Of a DNA stretch of 47,792 bases, positions 7,675 through 16,633 are shown piece by piece. This DNA comes from an uncultured Clostridia bacterium (GTDB lineage Bacteria > Bacillota > Clostridia > Christensenellales > UBA1242), in contig CALNBM010000073.1 in NCBI GenBank assembly GCA_937874195.1, forward strand, positions 1 through 47,792, read 5' to 3'. A program made the translations under genes and the position numbers. Numbering within the stretch: position 1 is the stretch's first letter; the number at the start of each line of letters is the position of its first letter. The notes beneath the pieces are model-generated. The model saw only the letters and a list, made by a program, of their open reading frames with translations. It did not search any database and was not told where the DNA came from.

Positions 7675-9183
7675 TTACATAAACTCTAAGCCCTTGCCGT
7701 ATGCCTTTCTAAATTCAGCCACGGCAAGTTCAGCATGTTTTATTTCCAGTTTTGGCTCGCCTTCAGTAATAAGTTTTAAAATAAAACTATCGCCCAATAT
7801 ATCGCAATCAACATCTTTAATTAAACCAAACTTAGTTATATCTAAAGCTTCTGCAATCTTAATAATAATCGCAAGCCGTCTAACCGTTTTTATATCAACA
7901 TCGCCGATAACTTCTTTATATTTCACCCATTCCGCCAAACTGTAATTGTCTGCATCACGAAGTTTTGAAACAAAACATGCAAGCACAATTTCAGAATGTG
8001 ACACGCCATAAAGCGTTGTGTTTTCAATAATGCTAAACGAAGATTTAACTCTATCATAAAATCCTGTTCTATCGCCACTGTTTACTAGAAAACTTGCAAT
8101 TCTAAGCACTCTGACATAAGAACGATTTAATTTGTGAATAACTTTAAATAGTCTAAAAAGAGTTAAAGACAACTCATAAATATGATGCGAATTGCTTGGT
8201 TTATCATAATAATCGTTAGACAGTTGAAGACTATAACCAAGAGTGTCGGATAATGGTTTTTCTAGTGTTAGTGGTAGTGCATAATTAAATAATCTGCCAT
8301 CATCGCTATCTGTTCTACTAATAGCAAATTCTTTTTTAGGACACAATTCAAATATAGCGTTTACTATGCAAAGTCCGCTTTGGAGCAACATTGAATCAAC
8401 ATGTGATAAACCTTTAATTTTAGTGGTTCTTAGAGTTTCCACATTTTTTATAGCATCAAAAACCTTAATTGCATCTTCTGTTGTCATGTCATAATTGTGC
8501 TCAATTTCAAGCGGATATTTTTTAGCTCTTCTGCTGAGAAGTCCTAGATTTTTAAAGGTTGAGCCCACACCGATAATTTGCCAATCTTCCATAAACTCTT
8601 CAAAATTCCAAGGAGATTCTTTAATTTCCGCAAGGAAGAATTCATGCATTTTTTTCATTCTATCTTCAACATCTTCTGCTGCAAATTTTTCTAGCAGATT
8701 AAGCCTGCCGTATGGAATAATATATTTATTTATAATATTTCTTCTGTTATAAACGAGCATTTGCGTATTATAATCGCTAATATTAATAATTAAACCTTTT
8801 GGCTTATTAAAAGAGTTAATAACAGCGGTATAGCATAAATTAATTTCTTCCTCCCCTTCCATAATTCCGAATTTAAAATTAGTGGCATTAGTTATTTCTT
8901 CTAAAAAACCTTCAATATTTTTAACTTCAGATAACATGCTACTAGCATAACAAAAAACTTCAGAAGTATTTTCCTTTTCAATAATTTCTTTATAAACTTT
9001 CAAAACCTCTAAAACTTCTTTTACAGCACTGTTTTTTATAAAACAATCTGGCCTATAATTTTTCAGCAAATTAATAGGCGTTAAAATTTCATTATAGACT
9101 ACATAACATTTGTTTTTTTCAACATCTGCTTGTTTCAACTTTACAAAATTAGGATTTAATTCAATTATAGCAATTTTTTCCAA
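7675..9183 (-). CDS. Ppx/GppA-like protein with degraded active site
   Basis: The 502-aa protein follows the Ppx/GppA layout: an actin-like ASKHA pair (about 1-300) and a C-terminal HD-like helical domain (about 310-490). Retained landmarks are EGEEEINLCYTAV (109-121), IIGVGSTFKNLG (about 203-214) and the HD-region GVSHSEIVLACF. The catalytic and phosphate-binding motifs are altered. DxGSNSxR at the N-terminus is ELNPNFVK, the TSALRxAxN motif is SSMLSEVKN, and DIGGGSTE is NISDYNTQ. Canonical enzymes hydrolyse polyphosphate or pppGpp, and this copy is probably inactive or rerouted. TTG start with AAGGAG upstream. It has its own terminator and sits downstream of the cyanophycin operon. Confidence 0.75.
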   Translation of the reverse strand: MEKIAIIELNPNFVKLKQADVEKNKCYVVYNEILTPINLLKNYRPDCFIKNSAVKEVLEVLKVYKEIIEKENTSEVFCYASSMLSEVKNIEGFLEEITNATNFKFGIMEGEEEINLCYTAVINSFNKPKGLIINISDYNTQMLVYNRRNIINKYIIPYGRLNLLEKFAAEDVEDRMKKMHEFFLAEIKESPWNFEEFMEDWQIIGVGSTFKNLGLLSRRAKKYPLEIEHNYDMTTEDAIKVFDAIKNVETLRTTKIKGLSHVDSMLLQSGLCIVNAIFELCPKKEFAISRTDSDDGRLFNYALPLTLEKPLSDTLGYSLQLSNDYYDKPSNSHHIYELSLTLFRLFKVIHKLNRSYVRVLRIASFLVNSGDRTGFYDRVKSSFSIIENTTLYGVSHSEIVLACFVSKLRDADNYSLAEWVKYKEVIGDVDIKTVRRLAIIIKIAEALDITKFGLIKDVDCDILGDSFILKLITEGEPKLEIKHAELAVAEFRKAYGKGLEFM

Positions 9184-9318
9184 TCCAACGCTCTCCTTTT
9201 CTTCCTATAAAAGCTTGCTTGCATTATAACATATAATTTTAACTTTGTACACATAAATAAAAATATTTCGCAGTAACTTTTATAAATTTAAGTTTGAGTA
9301 ATGTTTTAATTGATTAAA
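9184..9318. other. Intergenic upstream of the Ppx-like gene
   Basis: Short AT-rich spacer that should hold the Ppx-like promoter. No convincing -35/-10 pair could be fixed. The remainder of the gap up to cphA holds the terminator described separately. Confidence 0.35.
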
Positions 9319-9353
9319 TAAAAAATGCCCTATTTAATAGGATACATTTTTTT
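9319..9353 (-). terminator. Likely terminator of the cyanophycin operon
   Basis: On the minus strand AAATG-TAT-CCTATT can pair with ATAGGG-CATTT, followed by a T-rich run. It lies ~165 bp beyond the cphA stop. The stem is interrupted by a small internal loop, so strength is uncertain. Confidence 0.55.
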
Positions 9354-9516
9354 AAAATCACGGAAAGTGAAATTTTTTGATTTAAGAAGTTTATCATGTA
9401 TATATCATTCGCTTTTTTACGCAATCATGATAACAAAAACTAAGTAATTGTTTTTTTAAATCTTATCTTAATTTTTTTTGTATTAATTAGTTTTTCACCT
9501 ATTCTAAGGTTTTAGT

Positions 9517-12096
9517 TTAAGTTATATCTATATTTTTAATCACATTTTTAAGAGGTTGCAATTCTTCATACATAACCACAATTAAATCATCTTTCTCATG
9601 GTTTTTAATGGCAGTTTTAAGTGCTTCAACTTCACTGTTTATTATTACTATTTTTTCTTTGGGAAAGCCACTACTAATAATTGCGTTTAAAAAAATATTG
9701 GTAACCTCTCCACTTTTTCGTCTTACTAAATCTTTATCCTCTTTAATGTAAATAAAATCTAAGTGCTCTGCAAAAAGAGTGGATACTCTTTTATAATCTT
9801 CCTCTAACCGATTATTTGGCATTCCAACAACCCCAACTAATCGGTTAAATTTAAGTGTTTTGCAGGTTTTAAATAATTCGTTTATACCATGATAATTATG
9901 TGCAAAGTCTAACATTATTTTATAATCATTATATTCGTATATCTCATATCTACCTATATTATTCTTAAAAGTTTTTAAACCTTGATTAATATTTTCCAAC
10001 GGAACTTTCAAAGCATATAAAGCACTTACTGCTGCCAGACAATTATAAATATTACACTTTATAGCGCCGTTTAAGGTTATTGGAATATCTGTAATATCTG
10101 CAACTTCAATGTTTTTAGCCTTATCTTTAATAATTATTTTATTATTTTCAAAAAAAACGCAAATGTAATTTTCAATATTTGTTTTAATATTTTCTTTATC
10201 CATATAAAAATAAATTATATCTTCATATATATTTTCTTTAATGTGCTTACTGCTTTCATCTTCCGCATTTAAAACTGCATAGCCATTTGGCTTAATTGCC
10301 TCAACAACTAAAGATTTAACTTGCGCCAACTCTTCTAAATTATGGATATTATTTTGCCCAATATGGTCATATGCAATGTTAGTTATTATGCCCACATCCG
10401 CTAAATCGTAACCTAATCCTTTTTTAATAATACCACCCCTTGCTGTTTCAAAAACAGCACAATCAATGTTATGAGTAAGTAATTTTCTTGCACTTTCTGG
10501 GCCTGCATTGTCACCATCGCTCAAACAAATCTCATTAATATAAGTTCCGGTTGTGCTAGTTCTCCCTACAATTTTTCCTAAAATTTGCAACACATGGCTA
10601 ATAAGGCGCACGGTCGTTGTTTTTCCGTTTGTGCCCGTAACCGATACTATGGGAAAGTTCACACATTTATCATCAGGAAATAAATAATCAATAATATCTT
10701 TTGCAACATTTCGTGGTTGTCCTTTATAAGGATACAAGTGCATTCTAATTCCGGGAGCTGCGTTTACTTCAATAATCGCGCCATTCGTTTCTTTAATGCT
10801 CTGTGATATATCATTCGTCACAAAATCAATACCGGCCACATCTATCTTTAAGGCTTTTGCACTTCTTACTGCGTACTCTGCATTATGCGGATGAATAATA
10901 TCAGTGCAATCCTCAGAAGTCCCGCCCGTGCTTATGTTACAGTTTTCGCATAGTATTACTTTCTCGCCTTTTTTTGGAATATCTCTTAGTGTTAAATTTT
11001 GTTTGTTAAGTACTTCATAGGTTTTTTGATTTATTTCAATTTTTGTTAGTGGTTTTTCATGACCTCTTCCTCGATTAGGATTCTTGTTTATTTCGTTTAT
11101 TAATTCTTTTATTGTATGCTCTCCATCTCCCACCACATTTGCTGGAACACGAAGCGCAACAGCCACCACCTTATCGCCCACAACTAGCACTCTATAATCT
11201 TTTCCTTCAATAAATTTTTCCACAATAACTTTTTTACTATAATTTCTTGCAATATCATAAGAAGTAAAAATTTCATCTCTGCTATATAAATTTGCTCTAA
11301 CACCTTTTCCCTGATTGGAATTTAAGGGTTTAATAACAACAGATGCATCAATATCTAGTGCTCGCTCATATGCTTCGCTTGCAGAAGACACAACAAAACC
11401 ATAAGGGACAGGAATTTGCATGTCGTTTAAAATACTTTTAGTTAAATTTTTATCACAAGCAATATCCACCGCCACACAAGAAGTGCAGTCTAATAAAGTT
11501 GCTTGAATAAGTCTGGCTTTATTTCCATAATTTAATCGCACTAAGTTTTGATTGCCCACTCTTGTAACAGGAATACCCCGTTTTTTTGCTTCTGTAATTA
11601 ACGCATTAGTGCTAAGACCAAGGTCAGTTTCATACTTAACTTCGCTAAGTTTATTAAATATATCTTCGAAATCAACATACTCATCATAGATAAATCCATT
11701 TAAAATGCTGGCACCTTCTATGCAACAAAACTTAATAAACTCGGGACTTTCATATTCTAACAAAATATTAAAAATATTTTTACTGCCTTTTTCTTCTATT
11801 GTTTTGCCATATTTCACATCATAATCAAAAGTGTTTTGGAGGTCAATTAATAGATGCTCTAACACATGTGCTAAATATGTTCCGCTTTCCAGTCGCTCTA
11901 AAAATCCACCCTCGTGTCCAAAGCAACAAGTGTGCTTTCTTAAATTAGGAAAATTTTTAATTAATCTTTCATTAAACCCTTTAATTTCACTCGTTGGAGT
12001 GTTGCTAAAACTGCCCAAATCAACGGTAATTTTGGCGACAGGTTTATGATTATAAATATTTCTGCCATGAAAAAACTTGACGCCTATAATTCTCAT
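9517..12096 (-). CDS. cphA: Cyanophycin synthetase
   Basis: Polymerises Asp and Arg into cyanophycin (multi-L-arginyl-poly-L-aspartate) with ATP. The 859-aa protein has the three-part CphA1 architecture. The N domain (1-160) carries H77-V-L-E-H81. The ATP-grasp domain (about 190-455) has VIKPLNSNQGKGV at 254-266 and EVNAAPGIRMH at 443-453. The Mur-ligase-like C-terminal half has P-loop GTNGKTTT at 488-495. Length matches the family (about 870-900). The ATG follows AAGGTTAAGAT, three bases after the cphB stop, so the two genes are in one operon. The HxxEH motif resembles a metal-binding site and may be the cryptic primer-generating hydrolase described for some CphA1 N domains; that reading is inference. 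Confidence 0.95.
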   Translation of the reverse strand: MRIIGVKFFHGRNIYNHKPVAKITVDLGSFSNTPTSEIKGFNERLIKNFPNLRKHTCCFGHEGGFLERLESGTYLAHVLEHLLIDLQNTFDYDVKYGKTIEEKGSKNIFNILLEYESPEFIKFCCIEGASILNGFIYDEYVDFEDIFNKLSEVKYETDLGLSTNALITEAKKRGIPVTRVGNQNLVRLNYGNKARLIQATLLDCTSCVAVDIACDKNLTKSILNDMQIPVPYGFVVSSASEAYERALDIDASVVIKPLNSNQGKGVRANLYSRDEIFTSYDIARNYSKKVIVEKFIEGKDYRVLVVGDKVVAVALRVPANVVGDGEHTIKELINEINKNPNRGRGHEKPLTKIEINQKTYEVLNKQNLTLRDIPKKGEKVILCENCNISTGGTSEDCTDIIHPHNAEYAVRSAKALKIDVAGIDFVTNDISQSIKETNGAIIEVNAAPGIRMHLYPYKGQPRNVAKDIIDYLFPDDKCVNFPIVSVTGTNGKTTTVRLISHVLQILGKIVGRTSTTGTYINEICLSDGDNAGPESARKLLTHNIDCAVFETARGGIIKKGLGYDLADVGIITNIAYDHIGQNNIHNLEELAQVKSLVVEAIKPNGYAVLNAEDESSKHIKENIYEDIIYFYMDKENIKTNIENYICVFFENNKIIIKDKAKNIEVADITDIPITLNGAIKCNIYNCLAAVSALYALKVPLENINQGLKTFKNNIGRYEIYEYNDYKIMLDFAHNYHGINELFKTCKTLKFNRLVGVVGMPNNRLEEDYKRVSTLFAEHLDFIYIKEDKDLVRRKSGEVTNIFLNAIISSGFPKEKIVIINSEVEALKTAIKNHEKDDLIVVMYEELQPLKNVIKNIDIT

Positions 12097-12099
12097 ATC

Positions 12100-12900
12100 T
12101 TAACCTTTTAAACGCTTTACTTCTTTATTATTAATATCATAACCATAACCTTTTGGTAAGGTGTGAACGGTTACGCCAACTATTGCTAGAACTTCGTTTT
12201 GCTCTAATTCCGACACATTAGAGCTTTTAATAGTCGCACCATCAATTATCGTTACTGCATTACTACCCAACACTTCAAAAAAAAGATCGGGGTGAACTTT
12301 AATTGCTGTGTTTTCATCAATTCCAATACCAATAACTTGTGGATTTTCTGCCACGCTACATAGCAGTCGTCCAAACCTTCCCCTCTGTTCAAAATGCTGG
12401 TCTATAATTGTTTTATCAAGCAAACCTATCCCCGGTGCCATTTTGGTTGTACATTTTTTAGGTGGTTCATTATCATTTCCCTTAACCACCATTGTTGAAC
12501 TCATCACAGACGCGCCTGCACTTGTGCCAATTATCACGCCACCCTTTTCATACACTCGTCTAATCTCGTTACTTGCCCTAGTGCCACCTAAAATACTAGT
12601 GATTCTTAATTGGTCACCACCTGTAAAAAAAATACCGTTAGATTCTTCAATTTTCCTGCAAATATCTTCATCATTTGCAATATCTCGGTTATTTATATCA
12701 ACAACTTGAAGATTTTTAACACCCAACCTAGAAAACACATCTTTATACTTTTCTCCTGTTTCTTCGGGATACTCAGTGGCAGTGGTTACAATGGTTAATA
12801 TTTCATCTTCATAAATCATATTACTAATTTCTTTTAGTATTTCACTTTCGCCATTTTTGTCTTCTGCGCCACCAATTATAACTAAATAACCTTTATCCAT
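12100..12900 (-). CDS. cphB: Cyanophycinase
   Basis: Serine exopeptidase that cleaves cyanophycin to beta-Asp-Arg dipeptides. Visible signatures are IIGGAEDKNGE near the N-terminus, IFFTGGDQLRI, the nucleophile elbow GTSAGAS, and DQHFEQRGRFGRL. I chose the internal ATG at 12900 (MDKGYLV, 266 aa) because GAGAGG lies five bases upstream. An in-frame ATG 15 bases earlier would add MMRGI and lacks such a site. The start overlaps the last 8 bp of iadA, implying coupling. No signal peptide is seen, so it acts in the cytosol on intracellular granules. Confidence 0.94.
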   Translation of the reverse strand: MDKGYLVIIGGAEDKNGESEILKEISNMIYEDEILTIVTTATEYPEETGEKYKDVFSRLGVKNLQVVDINNRDIANDEDICRKIEESNGIFFTGGDQLRITSILGGTRASNEIRRVYEKGGVIIGTSAGASVMSSTMVVKGNDNEPPKKCTTKMAPGIGLLDKTIIDQHFEQRGRFGRLLCSVAENPQVIGIGIDENTAIKVHPDLFFEVLGSNAVTIIDGATIKSSNVSELEQNEVLAIVGVTVHTLPKGYGYDINNKEVKRLKG

Positions 12901-13996
12901 AATTCCTCTCATCATTTTTTATAAATTTTCCATTACTCATAACTTTTTTAATTATAAAACTTTTGTTTACTATCACAATATCTGCTTTATAACCCTCTTT
13001 AATTTCACCCAACTTATCCGTTTTAATTAAGCGTTTAACAACATTCTTAGTTACTAACGAAAGAACTAAACTAGTGTCAATCCCAGCGTTTATGCAGTCA
13101 ACTAAATCTTTATATAAAGAACTTATTTCTAACATTCCACAGCACGAACTTGCGTTTGCATCAGAACTTATTGTCACATTATCCATGTTCACTTTTTGTC
13201 TTATAAGCTCTAAAATTGCGTTTTTAACAGTAACCCCGATTTTTTCTCCCGCAGTTAAATCTATTTTTCCGCCCCTAAGTGCAAATTGAACTGCATCTTT
13301 AAACAACTCTTCATTTCTATTTACATGTGTGGGTAGAAACATATTTATTGGTAAATCGGTATTTTCTAATATGTCATAAATTAAAGATAACTTACTTTTT
13401 CCATCACCTAAATGAAAGTGCATTACTCCTGCTTTATTTCCAAGTAAACCGCCAAGATAAGTATTAGAAGCAATGCGAATTAATTCTTCTACCGTTGGAT
13501 GAGAAGACCGCTCATCGGATATAGCAATTTCTCCCACCCCTATCACCTTTTCAATTAGCGTTAAGTCGCTCGTTATATCGCCTGTGAATGTTTTAATGGG
13601 TATTGAATAATTCCCAGAGTAAATATAAGTATTAATACCTTCTAATTCTAATGCTTTTGCTTTAGCAAATAATTCAAATAGGTTTTTAGCATCTTTTTCA
13701 GCACCTAACACTCCTACCACTGTGGTAACACCAGCATTAATAATTTCATGAGCAGATACTTCTTTTTTAAAACTCCCAAATCCCGAATCACCACCCCCAC
13801 CAATTATATGAACATGCCCGTCTATCAATCCCGGAAAACCAATTAAGCCATTGCAGTCAATTTCGTTTATTAAATTAGTAGTTTCTATACTGTTTGGCTC
13901 TAACACTTTATAAATTATATCTTTTACTATTAATATATCTTTAATACCAATATAACTTGGATTATAGCAGTTTAAATTTTTAAGCAATGTTATCAT
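12893..13996 (-). CDS. iadA: Isoaspartyl dipeptidase
   Basis: Hydrolyses beta-aspartyl dipeptides; next to cphAB the expected substrate is beta-Asp-Arg. The 367-aa amidohydrolase has the metal-binding H61-V-H63 in GLIDGHVH, a GGGGD loop (66-70), FHLGDG (His195), LPTHVNRN (His224) and SSDANAS (Asp279). The carboxylated lysine of E. coli IadA (in GVKCAISD) is replaced by GVGEIAISD, placing Glu156 as the likely bridging ligand. DHRS is DERS. The start ATG has only a weak GTGGG-type RBS. It is the first gene of the operon and provides the last catabolic step. Confidence 0.92.
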   Translation of the reverse strand: MITLLKNLNCYNPSYIGIKDILIVKDIIYKVLEPNSIETTNLINEIDCNGLIGFPGLIDGHVHIIGGGGDSGFGSFKKEVSAHEIINAGVTTVVGVLGAEKDAKNLFELFAKAKALELEGINTYIYSGNYSIPIKTFTGDITSDLTLIEKVIGVGEIAISDERSSHPTVEELIRIASNTYLGGLLGNKAGVMHFHLGDGKSKLSLIYDILENTDLPINMFLPTHVNRNEELFKDAVQFALRGGKIDLTAGEKIGVTVKNAILELIRQKVNMDNVTISSDANASSCCGMLEISSLYKDLVDCINAGIDTSLVLSLVTKNVVKRLIKTDKLGEIKEGYKADIVIVNKSFIIKKVMSNGKFIKNDERNYG

Positions 13997-14457
13997 AACA
14001 ACCCACTTTTAACTAAGCACTAAGTGCAACTCCTACATAATCATTAATCTACAACATGAGTAAATAATTTAATGATTGCAGAAGTTTTAACATGTTTTTA
14101 TTATGTTCGAAAAAAGTTAACTTATGTAATAAACTAATATAATTTAAGGCTTGCATGGTAGTAAAAAATTTAATTCAAAGTAGATTTTATAAAGAATTTT
14201 TAAATTAAATTTTTAGGAAAAATCGTTATTGTTAAGTAAAAAACTTCTTTAAAAAAGTGTAAAAAAGCGTAAAAAACATAAAAGGCAATAACGATAATAT
14301 AAATTACAAGAGCATGTACAAACTAATGAGCAAGCAGTAAATAGTTTTAAAATTTAATTGCAACTCATTCAACTTAACTTCTAATATTTTTACATCTTTC
14401 ATAAACTTAAAAAACTTTAAATAATTCACTAAAAACACCAATAACTATATCTCGATG
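13997..14457. other. Intergenic region upstream of iadA
   Basis: About 460 bp with no supportable gene. The iadA-proximal part holds a 9-bp inverted repeat (14039-14077). The middle is A-rich with several AAAAAAG runs. No riboswitch or T-box motif was recognised. Confidence 0.45.
14039..14077 (-). promoter_or_regulatory. 9-bp perfect inverted repeat upstream of the cyanophycin operon
   Basis: AATCATTAA (14039-14047) and TTAATGATT (14069-14077) are exact inverted copies with a 21-bp spacer, 43-81 bp upstream of the iadA ATG. The arms could be two half-sites of a regulator or a weak leader hairpin. They do not match the ARG-box consensus well. The regulatory role is speculative. Confidence 0.3.
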
Positions 14458-14490
14458 AAAAAAAACAGCGGATTTTATTCCACTGTTTTT
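14458..14490 (-). terminator. Terminator of the ferredoxin gene
   Basis: On the minus strand an AACAGTGG/CCGCTGTT stem with one mismatch and an eight-base loop is followed by a run of eight T. It lies ~18 bp after the ferredoxin stop. Confidence 0.8.
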
Positions 14491-14507
14491 TTTAAATAAT
14501 TTAATAT

Positions 14508-14675
14508 TTAATTATCTATAGTAATGGCACCAACAGGACAAACACCCACGCACGAACCACACTTAATGCAAATTTCTTCGTTGATAAAAGCTTTACCTTC
14601 TACCATAGAAATAGCATCAACGGGGCAAGTATTCACACACATACCGCAACCAATACAAACATCTTTATCTATCAT
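14508..14675 (-). CDS. Small 2[4Fe-4S] ferredoxin
   Basis: A 55-residue low-potential electron carrier with two CxxCxxCxxxCP cluster motifs: CIGCGMCVNTCP near the N-terminus and CIKCGSCVGVCP near the C-terminus. They are separated by a short linker in the clostridial ferredoxin arrangement. It starts MIDKDVC and ends GAITIDN. AAGGAG stands eight bases before the ATG. It is monocistronic, with its own terminator. The partner oxidoreductase is not in the window. Confidence 0.95.
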   Translation of the reverse strand: MIDKDVCIGCGMCVNTCPVDAISMVEGKAFINEEICIKCGSCVGVCPVGAITIDN

Positions 14676-14780
14676 GAAATTTTCTCCTTAAAGTATATTA
14701 AATTTATATGAAATTATTACTATAACATGATACCACAAAAAGATTTCATTACAAAGTTAAACGCAAAATATTACTAAACT

Positions 14781-16568
14781 TTATTGCAATATCGCTTTAA
14801 TACGGCGCACTCCTGCACTGCAACTTTCTTCTTTTATAATTTTAAAATGACCCAATTCGCTTGTGTTAGATGCATGCGGACCTCCACATATTTCTTTTGA
14901 AAAATCCCCAATGCTATAAACGAAAACTTTATCGCCATATTTATCTTCAAAAATGCCTACTGCTCCACTTTCTTTTGCCTCTTTCAAACTTGTTTCACGC
15001 ATAATAACATCAACTTTTTGATTTATAATTTTATTAATTTCATCTTCTAATAATTGCAACTCATGTTTTTCTAATTTTCTATTAATATTGAAATCAAATC
15101 TTAATCTTTCCGCCGTGATATTACTTCCTCTTTGATTAATATCATTGCCAAAATGTTTTCGAAGACATGCGAGCAACAAATGTGTCGCTGTGTGATATTT
15201 AGCGTATATCTCATCTGTGCCTGCTAGCCCACCTTTAAAAACTTGAGTGTTAGATGCCCGGCTTTTTTCTTGATGCTCTGCAAACTTTTCATGATATTTT
15301 TTTTCATCTACAGTGTATCCTGCTTCGTGAGCAAGTTCCTTTGTAATTTCCATTGGAAAACCAAAAGTATCGTATAACCTAAAAGCAGCAATACCATCAA
15401 TTATCATATTTTTTGATTGCAATTTAACTTTTTCAAATTCTTTTAACCCGTAAGATAAAGTTTTATTAAACTGTTCAATTTCTTTTTTAAATTCTTCAAT
15501 AATCATACTATGATTGTTTTGTAAACTTGTATAATCTTCTTTGAAAAAATCAATATACCATAAAACCACTTGCTCTAATGCAAATGCATCAATATTTAAT
15601 CGGCGAGCGAAATTCACACTTCTTCTAATAAGTCTGCGGAGCACATATCCTCTGCCCACATTACTTGGTAATGTTGGAATTTCGTCACCCAAAATCATTG
15701 TTGTTGCACGCAAGTGATCGGCAATGATTCGCATCGCACGCGTAACTTTTTCATTTTCGTCATATTTTTTACCTGATAATTTTTCAAGCATAGTTATTGC
15801 AGGTTTTAAGCTATCTATTTCATATACACTATCATAACCATTTAACACACAAACTGTGCGTTCTATTCCCATACCAGTGTCAACATTTTTGCTTTCAAGT
15901 TCCACTATGGGTCCATTTTCTTTGTGTCTAACATAACCCATAAAAACATCGTTCCAAATTTCTAGGTATCTTCCGCAACTGCATGCAGGCGAACACTCTT
16001 TACCACAAGGTGCTTTATTAGTTATATAAAACATCTCACTATCTGGTCCACATGGACCCACTTCACCTAGCGCCCACCAATTATGCTCTGCTGGTAAGTA
16101 AAAAATATTTTCTTCCTTTATTCCTAGTGTTTTCCATTTATTATAAGAAAAAGTGTCTTTCGGGCTATTTTTATCACCTTCAAAACAAGACACTGCCAGT
16201 TTATATATAGGCAAGTTTAACCATTTTTTATGAGTTAAAAATTCAAAAGAATATTCCAAAATTTCATTTTTAAAATAATCGCCTAAACTCCAAGAGCCCA
16301 GCATTTCAAAAAATGTTAGATGGCTTTTATCACCCACTTCATCAATATCGCTAGTTCTAATGCATTTTTGAAAGTCTACAAGCCGTTTCCCTTCAGGATG
16401 AGATTTGCCCAAAAGATAAGGTACTAATGGATGCATACCCGCCGTGGTAAATAACACCGAGCCATCATTATCAGGCACTAACGAGGCAGAAGCTATTTGT
16501 TTATGTTGTTTTTCTAAAAAAAAGCTTGTAAATAATTTTTTTAACTTTTTTGTTGTGAATTTTTCCAT
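14781..16568 (-). CDS. alaS: Alanyl-tRNA synthetase, compact form without C-Ala domain
   Basis: Charges tRNA-Ala with alanine. The 595-aa protein has the class II core: FTTAGMHPLVPYL (40-52), KCIRTSDIDEVG (68-79), FFEMLGSWSLGDYFK (86-100), VGPCGPDSE and EIWNDVFMGY. The tRNA-binding GRGYVLRRLIRR helix and the editing domain follow. The editing site has its HTATH and CGGPH zinc motifs. The chain ends at SAGVRRIKAIL, so the DHHA1/C-Ala region of the usual ~870-aa enzyme is absent. The segment after KCIR is shorter than in standard AlaRS (TSDIDEVG instead of AGGKHNDLENVG). A cysteine-rich insert (CGKECSPACSC) precedes EIWN. The ATG follows AAGGACAGCC. Confidence 0.93.
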   Translation of the reverse strand: MEKFTTKKLKKLFTSFFLEKQHKQIASASLVPDNDGSVLFTTAGMHPLVPYLLGKSHPEGKRLVDFQKCIRTSDIDEVGDKSHLTFFEMLGSWSLGDYFKNEILEYSFEFLTHKKWLNLPIYKLAVSCFEGDKNSPKDTFSYNKWKTLGIKEENIFYLPAEHNWWALGEVGPCGPDSEMFYITNKAPCGKECSPACSCGRYLEIWNDVFMGYVRHKENGPIVELESKNVDTGMGIERTVCVLNGYDSVYEIDSLKPAITMLEKLSGKKYDENEKVTRAMRIIADHLRATTMILGDEIPTLPSNVGRGYVLRRLIRRSVNFARRLNIDAFALEQVVLWYIDFFKEDYTSLQNNHSMIIEEFKKEIEQFNKTLSYGLKEFEKVKLQSKNMIIDGIAAFRLYDTFGFPMEITKELAHEAGYTVDEKKYHEKFAEHQEKSRASNTQVFKGGLAGTDEIYAKYHTATHLLLACLRKHFGNDINQRGSNITAERLRFDFNINRKLEKHELQLLEDEINKIINQKVDVIMRETSLKEAKESGAVGIFEDKYGDKVFVYSIGDFSKEICGGPHASNTSELGHFKIIKEESCSAGVRRIKAILQ

Positions 16569-16603
16569 GGCTGTCCTTAAACTTAACTCTTTTGTGTTTT
16601 ATT

Positions 16604-16633
16604 TTTTAATACACCTTTATATGTGTATTAAAA
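16604..16633 (-). promoter_or_regulatory. 11-bp inverted repeat just upstream of alaS
   Basis: TTTTAATACAC and GTGTATTAAAA form a perfect 11-bp inverted repeat with an eight-base centre, 36-65 bp before the alaS ATG. It is followed by A residues in the alaS direction, so it is not an alaS-strand terminator. It could be an operator or 5'-UTR hairpin. No T-box features accompany it. Confidence 0.4.

Noticed and set aside
12308..12798. Plus-strand ORFs inside cphB
   Set aside because: Antisense shadows of a conserved enzyme.
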